Assembly (NCBI GenBank): GCA_016215155.1 | Contig: JACRLQ010000012.1 | Coordinates: 24,776 to 88,775, forward strand | DNA: 64,000 bases | Direction: 5' to 3' | DNA from: Nitrospirota bacterium | GTDB lineage: Bacteria; Nitrospirota; Thermodesulfovibrionia; Thermodesulfovibrionales; UBA6898 | In this document: one piece after another, positions 45,806 through 53,763 of the stretch | How positions within the stretch are numbered: position 1 is the stretch's first letter | Layout: each line of letters opens with the position of its first letter | Position numbers and translations under genes: made by a program | Notes under the pieces: generated by a model | The model's input: only the letters and a program-made list of their open reading frames with translations | Told to the model about the DNA's origin: nothing | The model's database searches: none

Positions 45806-46869
45806 CAATAATATATGCGGTAGTGCTGCTGGGGATTTTAATCTTCGTACATGAACTGGGGCATTTCATCGTGGCGAAATCCCTTGGGGTGAAGGTCCTG
45901 AAATTCTCCCTTGGGTTCGGGCCCAGGATCGTCGGGATGACCAGGGGTGACACAGAGTATCTGATCTCGGCGTTCCCTCTCGGGGGCTATGTAAAGATGC
46001 TCGGGGAAGAGCCTGACGAGGAGCTTTCGGAGTCCGACAGGGCGCGCGCCTATAACTATCAGCCCGTATGGAAGAGATTTTCGATCGTTTTCTCCGGTCC
46101 CCTTTTTAATCTTATTTTCGCGGCAGTCCTTTTTTTCCTGATCTTCCTCGGCGGTATCCCCTACCTGCTGCCGGAAATCGGAGAGGTGAGTCCTGATTCT
46201 CCGGCCTTCCGTCACGGACTGATGAAGGGCGACTCGATAGTCGAGATCAACGGAAGTCAGATCATGAAGTGGGACGAAATGACATCGGTCATCCATAACA
46301 GCCCGGGCAGGGAGGTACACCTCAAGCTTAAAAGGGGCGGAGATTATCTTGAGCTTACCCTTACGCCGGAGAAAAAACAGGTCAAGGACCTGTTCGGACA
46401 GAATAAGGACGTCGGCCTCATCGGGATATCGCCCTCCGGCAAGTCCGCCGTAAAGCAGGCCGGTATCGGCGGCGCAATGACTATAGCGGTCAAGCGTACA
46501 TGGGACATCTCAGTGCTGACCGTACTTTCGATAGTAAAGCTCGTTCAGCGGATAATCCCGGCGGACACGATAGGCGGACCGATCATGATATTCCAGATGG
46601 CAGGGCAGCAGGCCGCCCAGGGGGCCATGAATTTTTTCACCTTCATGGCCATCATAAGCATCAACCTGGGAGTTCTGAACCTCTTCCCCATACCCGTGCT
46701 CGACGGGGGGCATCTGATGTTCCTCGGCATAGAGGCGATCAGGAAAAAACCGGTCAACGAAAAGGTCATCGCCATTTCACAGAGAATAGGAATTGCGCTT
46801 CTTTTGTCCCTGATGGTCTTCGCCCTTTATAATGATCTCGGCCGCCTGTTGTCCGGCAAAATGTTTTAG
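45802..46869 (+). CDS. rseP: RseP-type site-2 membrane metalloprotease
   Basis: A 355-residue integral membrane protease of regulated intramembrane proteolysis. The zinc motif HELGH (17-21) sits in the first helix; one PDZ domain (about 115-200) follows, then the third ligand motif NLFPIPVLDGGH. It overlaps dxr by ATGA. A matching RseA-like target is not seen here. Confidence 0.95.
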   Translation: MTIIYAVVLLGILIFVHELGHFIVAKSLGVKVLKFSLGFGPRIVGMTRGDTEYLISAFPLGGYVKMLGEEPDEELSESDRARAYNYQPVWKRFSIVFSGPLFNLIFAAVLFFLIFLGGIPYLLPEIGEVSPDSPAFRHGLMKGDSIVEINGSQIMKWDEMTSVIHNSPGREVHLKLKRGGDYLELTLTPEKKQVKDLFGQNKDVGLIGISPSGKSAVKQAGIGGAMTIAVKRTWDISVLTVLSIVKLVQRIIPADTIGGPIMIFQMAGQQAAQGAMNFFTFMAIISINLGVLNLFPIPVLDGGHLMFLGIEAIRKKPVNEKVIAISQRIGIALLLSLMVFALYNDLGRLLSGKMF

Positions 46870-47270
46870 TGATAAGCCACGTTCATAAGGTAAGGGTATA
46901 TTACGAGGACACGGACTGTGGCGGGGTGGTTTACTACGCCAATTATCTGAGGTACTTCGAACGGGCAAGGACGGGCTTTCTTGAGTCAAAGGGGGCCGAT
47001 CTCAAGGCGCTCATGGCCGAGGGCACTTATTTCGTAGTTTCAGAGGTCAACGTAAAATATCTTTCTCCTGCCAGATATGGCGATATATTGATCGTCGGTA
47101 CAAGGGTGGAAAAGTCCGGTCCGGCGTCGATAAGCTTTGGCCACAGGGTCACCAGGGAAGGCACTGATGAAGTGATCGCGGAGGCCAGCGTCAGGCTAGG
47201 ATGTGTCGGGCGCGACATGAAGCCCCAGAGGATGAAGGACGTCATAAGAAAGGCCGTGTCATCCGAGTGA
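46869..47270 (+). CDS. ybgC: YbgC-family hotdog acyl-CoA thioesterase
   Basis: A 133-residue single-hotdog thioesterase. It has the family signature VYYEDTDCGGVVYYANYLRYFE with the catalytic Asp, then KADLKALM-type and GTRVEKSG strands. It hydrolyses acyl-CoA or acyl-ACP thioesters, perhaps in envelope lipid metabolism. GTG 46869 overlaps the rseP stop by one base. Confidence 0.93.
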   Translation: MISHVHKVRVYYEDTDCGGVVYYANYLRYFERARTGFLESKGADLKALMAEGTYFVVSEVNVKYLSPARYGDILIVGTRVEKSGPASISFGHRVTREGTDEVIAEASVRLGCVGRDMKPQRMKDVIRKAVSSE

Positions 47271-47716
47271 CGAAGCCGGCGGCCCTTAAAAGACAGACCT
47301 CCTCGGGAGGGGTCATCTATAAAAAGTCCGGCGACGACATACTGGTCGTGCTTGTCTCAGTAAGGGGCGGGAAGTTCTGGTGCCTTCCAAAGGGACTCCT
47401 CGACAGGGGCGAGACCCCGGAGATGACGGCCGTGAGGGAGGTCAGGGAGGAGTCCGGTCTTTCGGGCAGGATCGTCGAAAAGCTCGGAGACATAAATTAC
47501 TGGTATTACGTCAAGGGAGATAATATAAAGTGCAGAAAGACGGTGCACTTCTACCTGATGGAGTACCTAAGCGGTGACACCGCCGATCACGACTTCGAGG
47601 TCGACAGCGCCGAATGGTTTACGATAGACGAGGCGATCGGGAAGATAAGTTTCAAAGGCGACAAAGGGATATTGCTCAAGGCCAGGGCCAGATTGAGGGA
47701 GATCGCTGATAAGTGA
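47267..47716 (+). CDS. Nudix hydrolase
   Basis: A 149-residue Nudix enzyme: the box G-x5-E-x7-REUxEE-x-GU is complete in [20 protein letters not shown], followed by SGLSG. I set the start at GTG 47267, overlapping the ybgC stop. Substrate unknown; family members hydrolyse nucleoside diphosphate derivatives. The preceding YVKG-WYY strand pattern is of the diadenosine tetraphosphatase-like group, but that is weak. Confidence 0.9.
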   Translation: MTKPAALKRQTSSGGVIYKKSGDDILVVLVSVRGGKFWCLPKGLLDRGETPEMTAVREVREESGLSGRIVEKLGDINYWYYVKGDNIKCRKTVHFYLMEYLSGDTADHDFEVDSAEWFTIDEAIGKISFKGDKGILLKARARLREIADK

Positions 47717-48174
47717 AGAAGGTCCTGGACAGGGAAAAGCTCAGATCGGTATGCCGGGGGTTGCGGTCGCGGGGCAGGAAGATCGTCTTTACGAACGGCT
47801 GCTTCGACATAATCCATATAGGGCATGTCCGTTACCTGAAAAAGGCCAGGGGCCTGGGCGACATTCTTATTGTCGGCCTGAATTCCGACAGTTCCGTCTC
47901 AGGTCTGAAACCCGGCAGGCCGGTCAACAGTCAGTCCCGGAGGGCGGAGGTGCTGGCCAGTTTGATGATGGTGGATTATGTCACGATCTTTGACGAGGAG
48001 ACCCCTTATAAGCTGATCAAATCTCTCAGGCCCGATATCCTTGTAAAAGGCGGGGACTGGAAAAAGGAAGATATCGTGGGCTCCGACATTGTTCCGGAGA
48101 CCTTCAGCCTGCCGTTTACCAGAGGGGTCTCAACCACCCGCATCATCGAAAAGATCCGCGGCCTTTCATCCTGA
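47713..48174 (+). CDS. rfaE2: D-glycero-beta-D-manno-heptose 1-phosphate adenylyltransferase
   Basis: A 153-residue nucleotidyltransferase for ADP-heptose synthesis, a stand-alone equivalent of the HldE C-domain. Motifs are [17 protein letters not shown] (HxGH), LIVGLNSD and KGGDWKKED, ending in [12 protein letters not shown] overlaps the Nudix stop. Indicates LPS with heptose, hence a didermic cell. Confidence 0.95.
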   Translation: MKKVLDREKLRSVCRGLRSRGRKIVFTNGCFDIIHIGHVRYLKKARGLGDILIVGLNSDSSVSGLKPGRPVNSQSRRAEVLASLMMVDYVTIFDEETPYKLIKSLRPDILVKGGDWKKEDIVGSDIVPETFSLPFTRGVSTTRIIEKIRGLSS

Positions 48175-48177
48175 GAC

Positions 48178-51100
48178 GTGGGTATCACCGGTCTTCTTAA
48201 AAATCATTTCGCGCCTCTTTTTTCGGGCAATAAGCGCATATACAATCTGAAGGGATCCGCTGCCGCGCTCCTGCTGAGCATAAGGGAAGGGCCTTTTATA
48301 GCCCTGGAGGCCGACGAATCAAAGGCCGCTGTCCTCGCGAGGGACATCAACTTTTACCGGGGCCTGCTTCACGGGCAGAAAGCGGCCTTTCTCCCCGACT
48401 CTACCGGTCCTGATTCGGCCGGAACAAGGGCTGAACTTGTCCGGTCGATTGGAGACACCGTCCCGGTCGTGACTTCGTCGGAAAACCTCAAGACCTCGCT
48501 ATGGGACAGGGACGAGCTTCAAAAAAGCTCGCTTTTACTTAAGCCCGGGACCACCATAAGCCGTGACGATCTGGAGCAGTTCCTTCTTCTGTTCGGCTAT
48601 AAGAGCAGTCCGATGGTTTCAGGCAAAGGTGAATACAGCCTGAGGGGCTGGATACTCGACCTTTACGCCTCGATGTCCGCCGACCCGTTCCGGATAGAGT
48701 TTTTCGGTGATGAGATCGAGCAGATCAGGACCTTCGATGTCGAATCCCAGAGGTCGAAGGCCCCGCTTGAGGAGGTCCTGCTTTTTCCCGCCGCGGAACC
48801 CTCCGGCGTCAGGCGGATCCAGGACATATTTCCGGGCAGAATTATTTATTGCCTTGATCCCGAACTTGACCGGTCCGGACTTCCCGAAAATTCGATTGTT
48901 CTGTCCAGGTATCCTTTCCGGGGCGCCGCGCCTGACGAGAGCGCTTCAGGCGATGATGCGCCGCTTACCGAAGCCGACGCCGGCATCCTCTCGATGAAAG
49001 GTTGCGGGGTGCTGGCCGAAGAGAGGGTCACACTTTCTGAAATGACCGTCAATATCAGGACCCTCAGCACACGGCACAGAGTCATCATAACCGCGTCATC
49101 CAAAGGTCAGGCCGAAAGACTGGTCGACATATTACGTGAATCCGATGTCATTGCCCCTGTTATTCCGGCGGTGGAGGCCGGGTCCTATGAAGGAAATATC
49201 TGTATTGTGGAGGCCGAGCTCTCGGCCGGTATTTTCATTGACGGCCTGATTATCCTTACCGAAAGGGAGATCTTTGGCGAGAGGACAGCCTTCCGCCCGA
49301 TGAAAAAGACGAAGCTGGCGAACCTGCTGACATCGCTCGACGATATTACCCCCGGTGATTTTGTTGTGCACAGGGACTATGGGATCGGACGCTTCACCGG
49401 GACTGTAAGGCGGACGATGGACGATGCCGCTGTCGAGCTCATGCAGATTGAATACGACGGCGGGAAGATCTTCATCCCGGTACAGAACATTCAGAATATT
49501 TCAAAGTATCGGGCGGAGGAAGGCGTTGTCCCTCACATGGACAAGCTGGGCGGAAAATCATGGCAGAACAAAAAGGCGAGGGCAAAGAAACGGGCGCAGG
49601 AGATAGCCGCCAAGCTGCTTTCACTTTACGCCGGCAGAAGTGTCGCCCGCGGCTTCCTCTTCAGCGCCGACACTGAACTTCACCGTGAGTTCGACAGTTT
49701 TTTTGCCTACGAAGAGACGCCGGACCAGCTCAAGGCGATCGAAGATATCAAGCGGGACATGGAATCGGAAAAGCCGATGGACAGGCTCCTCTGCGGGGAT
49801 GTGGGGTACGGCAAGACGGAGGTGGCGATGCGGGCGGCCTTCAAGGCGGTTTTCGACCACAGGCAGGTGGCGGTGCTTGTGCCGACTACGATACTTGCCG
49901 AGCAGCATTTCCGCACGTTTAAGGAGCGGTTTTCGGGGTTCCCGGTCACGATAGATTTTATCAGCAGGTTCAAGTCTCCGAAACAGACCGGTGAGGCGCT
50001 CAAGAGACTCGCCCAGGGCCGGATTGACATCATAATAGGCACTCACGGACTGCTTTCTAAAAAAGTGGTTTTTAACCGGCTCGGGCTGCTCATAATCGAC
50101 GAAGAGCATAAATTTGGCGTGGGGCAGAAAGAAAAAATAAAGGAACTGAGCCGTGGGGTCGACGCGCTTAACCTTACCGCGACGCCGATCCCAAGGACGC
50201 TCCATATGGCGCTGTCGGGGATAAGGGACATAAGCGTGATAGAGACGCCTCCTCAGGAGAGACTTTCGGTCAGGAGTGTCGTAAGCGTATTTGACGACAA
50301 AATCATAAGGGAAGCCCTGCAGCACGAACTGGCGAGGGGCGGCCAGGTCTTTTTCGTCCATAACAGGATCAGCGATATCCATAAGACCGCAAGCCATTTA
50401 CTTGAGCTTGTGCCGGAGGCAAAGATAGGGATAGCGCATGGCAGAATGCCTGAACGGGATTTAGAGGTCGCAATGCATAAGTTCTTCACCAAACAGATAA
50501 ACGTGCTCGTCTCTACCGCCATAATCGGGTCCGGGCTGGACATCCCAAGCGCCAATACGATCATCATCGACATGGCGGACAGGATGGGACTTGCCGACCT
50601 GTACCAGCTCCGCGGCAGGGTCGGAAGGTCCAGCCTGAAGGGCTACGCATATTTTATCGCCCCTGCCGATCCGCTTCTGACCGAGGAGGCCAGAAAGAGG
50701 CTTCAGGCGGTCCAGGAGATGAGTTACCTGGGCGCGGGCTTCAGACTCGCCATGAAGGACCTCGAAATACGCGGCTCGGGCGATATATTCGGCGCGGAGC
50801 AGTCGGGTCATGTCCATGAGATAGGCTTCGACCTTTACATAGAGATGCTGGAGCAGGCCGTAGCCGAGGCAAAGGGCCTTGAGGTGAAGGAGGAGCCGGA
50901 GACTGCGGTCGAACTCCGTGCGACCGCCTTTATCCCCGAGAACTACATCGAAGACATATCGCTGCGTCTGAACTTTTACCGCCGCATCGCCTCACTTTCG
51001 AAAGACGAAGACATCGACGAATTCCAGAATGAACTTAAGGACAGGTTCGGACCCCCTCCCGATGAGGTAGCGGCCCTTTTGAAGATAATGAGGCTCAAGC

Positions 51101-51345
51101 GCCTTTCGAAGAAGTTGGCGGTCACGAAAATAAGCGAGGTCAAAGACAGGGTCAGGGTCATATTCCATCCGGAGACGAAAGTGCGCCCGGAGCAGATCTT
51201 CGGCCTCCATAAAGAGATGAAGGGAAAGATGACTTTCCTCCCCGACGGGTTCGAGGCCGATTTCAGGGGCGCGGATTTCGGGAAGGTCTATGAAGGGCTA
51301 CATGGGATATTAAGCCGGCTGGCGGAGGGGATTGAAGCTGTCTGA
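48178..51345 (+). CDS. mfd: Transcription-repair coupling factor
   Basis: A 1055-residue Mfd, somewhat shorter than the 1148-residue E. coli form. The UvrB-like N-terminus, RNA-polymerase interacting region (GDFVVHRDYGIGRFTG), RecG-like translocase with Walker A GDVGYGKTEVA, DEEHKFG (DEEH box) and LTATPIPRTL are present in order, with a TRCF C-terminal domain. It removes stalled RNA polymerase at lesions and recruits UvrA. GTG start 3 bp after rfaE2. Confidence 0.96.
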   Translation: MGITGLLKNHFAPLFSGNKRIYNLKGSAAALLLSIREGPFIALEADESKAAVLARDINFYRGLLHGQKAAFLPDSTGPDSAGTRAELVRSIGDTVPVVTSSENLKTSLWDRDELQKSSLLLKPGTTISRDDLEQFLLLFGYKSSPMVSGKGEYSLRGWILDLYASMSADPFRIEFFGDEIEQIRTFDVESQRSKAPLEEVLLFPAAEPSGVRRIQDIFPGRIIYCLDPELDRSGLPENSIVLSRYPFRGAAPDESASGDDAPLTEADAGILSMKGCGVLAEERVTLSEMTVNIRTLSTRHRVIITASSKGQAERLVDILRESDVIAPVIPAVEAGSYEGNICIVEAELSAGIFIDGLIILTEREIFGERTAFRPMKKTKLANLLTSLDDITPGDFVVHRDYGIGRFTGTVRRTMDDAAVELMQIEYDGGKIFIPVQNIQNISKYRAEEGVVPHMDKLGGKSWQNKKARAKKRAQEIAAKLLSLYAGRSVARGFLFSADTELHREFDSFFAYEETPDQLKAIEDIKRDMESEKPMDRLLCGDVGYGKTEVAMRAAFKAVFDHRQVAVLVPTTILAEQHFRTFKERFSGFPVTIDFISRFKSPKQTGEALKRLAQGRIDIIIGTHGLLSKKVVFNRLGLLIIDEEHKFGVGQKEKIKELSRGVDALNLTATPIPRTLHMALSGIRDISVIETPPQERLSVRSVVSVFDDKIIREALQHELARGGQVFFVHNRISDIHKTASHLLELVPEAKIGIAHGRMPERDLEVAMHKFFTKQINVLVSTAIIGSGLDIPSANTIIIDMADRMGLADLYQLRGRVGRSSLKGYAYFIAPADPLLTEEARKRLQAVQEMSYLGAGFRLAMKDLEIRGSGDIFGAEQSGHVHEIGFDLYIEMLEQAVAEAKGLEVKEEPETAVELRATAFIPENYIEDISLRLNFYRRIASLSKDEDIDEFQNELKDRFGPPPDEVAALLKIMRLKRLSKKLAVTKISEVKDRVRVIFHPETKVRPEQIFGLHKEMKGKMTFLPDGFEADFRGADFGKVYEGLHGILSRLAEGIEAV

Positions 51346-51443
51346 TTTCCATCACCAAGGAGCCCTCAGGCGGCGTTGCTTTCTCCTTCCGTAAAATGGT
51401 ATTCTCATCGCAGAAATTATAGGCACTGGAGCGTTTTCCCGGG

Positions 51444-52169
51444 ATGAATTTGGTTTATTTATATTTTTCTTTTTGCGTCTTGGTCATTTGGCTTCTGCTG
51501 TATATTGTTTTTCCTTACGGCAGGAAAGCGATGTTCCGGATTGGTCTCATGTATATGCCCGCGGGTCCGGCTTGCGAGTTCTGGCACTTGACGGATTACT
51601 GGCACCCCGAATATCTTTTTGACATTACGGTCGGCCCCTTGAAATTCGGGGTCGAAGATCTTATTACCACATTTTCGGTCACCGGAATTTCGGCGACCAT
51701 ATTTGAATTTATCGCACGCCGAAGGGGCATGCCGAAGCTGCCGGACTTTACCGCTAAAATTTTTTATGGGATGACTATAAATGGAGTTTATGCTCTTGGT
51801 GTCGTGATACTCCTTGCTACGGGCCTGGGCATGAACTCGATCTACGCGGTCCAGATCACCGCATTGCTCTTCGCTTTCCTGAATTCTCGCAAGAGAAAGG
51901 ATTTTTTTGTAGCGGCAATGCCGGTCGGCATTATTGTCGCTCTTATATGCTGGATGACCTATTCCGTTTTAATGCCGCTGTTTCCCGGCTTTTTCAGTCA
52001 ATTTTGGAAGCTCGACAGAATTTCCGGAATCATGCTGGGTGGAGTTCCCGTGGAAGAACTGACCTGGGCATTCAGCGTAGCTCTGCTTACGGGACCTTTT
52101 TACCGGATCTTTTCACTTCAGTACGAACAGGGCGGCTATTCGCTTATTCCGGCGGATTCAAAAAACTGA
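51444..52169 (+). CDS. Lycopene-cyclase-domain-like membrane protein
   Basis: A 241-residue membrane protein with about seven helices. The C-terminal GVPVEELTWAF resembles the P-x-EE motif of heterodimeric or CarR-type lycopene cyclases, and FGVEDLITTF earlier could be the matching first-half motif. It could act on a carotenoid or another isoprenoid. No other carotenoid gene is nearby, so activity is uncertain. The start ATG follows CCCGGG without a strong ribosome-binding site. Confidence 0.65.
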   Translation: MNLVYLYFSFCVLVIWLLLYIVFPYGRKAMFRIGLMYMPAGPACEFWHLTDYWHPEYLFDITVGPLKFGVEDLITTFSVTGISATIFEFIARRRGMPKLPDFTAKIFYGMTINGVYALGVVILLATGLGMNSIYAVQITALLFAFLNSRKRKDFFVAAMPVGIIVALICWMTYSVLMPLFPGFFSQFWKLDRISGIMLGGVPVEELTWAFSVALLTGPFYRIFSLQYEQGGYSLIPADSKN

Positions 52170-52546
52170 AGCGCGGGCGGGTCTTTGATGTTGAACTATG
52201 CTTTTGGGACAGTTGGTTCACAGAGCGCATTGTGATAACTTTGGCGTAAAGTGATGCGCTTCGCGAACAGATCCTCAAAAGAAAGCCCTTTGACATGGGG
52301 CAGGAATGAACAGGCTGTTGAAAAACTCTTGTTTTGTCAGTTAAAGCCGTCATACTCGCGAAGGCGGGTATCCAAACGCCTTAAAAACAATGGATTCCCG
52401 TCTGCACGGGAATGACGAAAATATCTGAAAACACTTTTTCAACAGCCTGTGAAGATGTAACGTTCTTTCCGGGGTTGCAGGCAAAGGGTCCGAAATAATT
52501 CGGGCAGGAACCTGAGAGCGACAATGTCACTATGTAACTGAAGGGT
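52170..52546. other. Intergenic region holding a MITE-like element
   Basis: 377 bp with no gene between the cyclase-like and K+ channel genes. The part 52310-52450 is a MITE-like element described separately; the rest shows nothing recognisable. Confidence 0.6.
52310..52450. mobile_element. MITE-like element with perfect 16-bp terminal inverted repeats
   Basis: ACAGGCTGTTGAAAAA (52310-52325) and its exact reverse complement TTTTTCAACAGCCTGT (52435-52450) bound a 141-bp non-coding element. If the terminal A/T belongs to the flank, TGAA is duplicated on both sides (52307-52310 and 52450-52453). Inside is an ATTCCCGT/ACGGGAAT hairpin (52394-52412). No transposase is encoded. Confidence 0.8.
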
Positions 52547-53554
52547 TTATTGAGTTACTTTTATCGCCATATCGTTAATTTTACTGATCATGCTGATGTC
52601 TCCCATCACTATCAGCTGGTGGTCTTCGGTCAGCACGGTCTTCCTTGGGGGGTTAAAGACATAGGTGTCTTTTGCCTTGTCCCTGAGCGCCACTACGGAC
52701 ACCCCCTCCATTTCAAGTATGCCGGCGGCCCCGAGGTCCAATCCGGACAGGGGCGATCCTATAGGCACGTCGATCTCTTCGACCCTGATCGTCGCGTCTT
52801 TTGATCTGAGCATGATGTCGAGAAAGCTCACGACTGAAGGCCGGATCATCTCCGAAGCCATTCTGAGCCCTCCTATGTAGCTCGGCATGACGACGCTGTC
52901 GGCCCCTGCCAGGCGGATCTTCTGCTCGGACTCCTCCTCTACGGCCCTCGAAATGACCCTTAACGAAGGGTTGAGCCGCTTAGCGGTGATCACGACAAAA
53001 ATGTTTTCGGCATCAGAGCGCAGGGTGGTGATAAACCCTTTGGCCCGTTTTATCCCTGCCTTCTCCAGCACGGCGTCATGGGTTGCGTCGCCTTCAATAC
53101 ACAGGATGTCATTTTTCATCATACTCCTGATCTTGTCGGGATCTTTATCTATCACGATGAAGTCTTTTTTTGTTTTAGAAAGTTCGTCCATTATATAACG
53201 GCTTGTCTGGTCCGCCCCGCAGACGATATAGTGTCCTCTGAGACCGGCGATCTTTTTGTCCATATTCTTCCTCCTGATTACGTCCGTCAGTTCTCCTTCG
53301 ACAACAAAAGCGGTTATCACCGAGATCCCGTATATGAGGACGCCGGAACCGCAGAGTATCAGCAGCATGGTGAAGACCCTGCCGGCGCCTGAAAGCGGGT
53401 GGACCTCCATAAACCCCACTGACGAAAGCGTGATGACCGTCATGTAGAGCGAATCCATCATCGGCCAGCCTTCGATCATGGCATAGCCCAATATTCCGGT
53501 CATTATGATTATGGCAAGGATAACTGATATCCCTTTAAGTTTGTCGATTATCAT
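52547..53554 (-). CDS. K+ channel-type membrane protein with TrkA-N/TrkA-C domains
   Basis: A 335-residue protein: two membrane helices flanking a pore loop (about 9-85), an NAD-binding TrkA-N (RCK) domain (about 105-225, HYIVCGADQTSRYIM) and a TrkA-C domain (about 250-333). RCK domains gate channels on ligand binding. The filter reads T42-L-S-S-V-G47-F-M49-E, where the expected second Gly is Met. Usual form is T-V-G-Y/F-G. So conductance or selectivity may differ. Stand-alone, minus strand. Confidence 0.88.
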   Translation of the reverse strand: MIIDKLKGISVILAIIIMTGILGYAMIEGWPMMDSLYMTVITLSSVGFMEVHPLSGAGRVFTMLLILCGSGVLIYGISVITAFVVEGELTDVIRRKNMDKKIAGLRGHYIVCGADQTSRYIMDELSKTKKDFIVIDKDPDKIRSMMKNDILCIEGDATHDAVLEKAGIKRAKGFITTLRSDAENIFVVITAKRLNPSLRVISRAVEEESEQKIRLAGADSVVMPSYIGGLRMASEMIRPSVVSFLDIMLRSKDATIRVEEIDVPIGSPLSGLDLGAAGILEMEGVSVVALRDKAKDTYVFNPPRKTVLTEDHQLIVMGDISMISKINDMAIKVTQ

Positions 53555-53684
53555 ATGTTCAAGTGTACATCACAAGTGTCATAAATAATACTCTATAGCG
53601 GAGGGCGGAAACAATCAGAAAAGCAACCGCGGTGTAAGCTTCAGTTACGGGTTGAAGTTTATTTCTTTGTGACATATGGTTCGG

Positions 53685-53716
53685 CAGACTCACCATGACA
53701 GGTCACCCTGAGTCTG
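53685..53716. repeat. Dispersed-type inverted repeat upstream of the HD-GYP stop
   Basis: CAGACTCA (53685-53692) and TGAGTCTG (53709-53716) form 8-bp arms. The surrounding GTCACCCTGAGTCTGTCGAA text is the kind of sequence found in abundant intergenic repeats in many genomes. It lies 48 bp from the HD-GYP stop. Confidence 0.55.
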
Positions 53717-53763
53717 TCGAAGGGCCACGGAATAGCCGTAACTTTCTGCTTTACAACGGGTTT

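Noticed and set aside
49621..50397. 258-residue minus-strand frame inside mfd
   Set aside because: Antisense to conserved helicase motifs; composition typical of a shadow frame.
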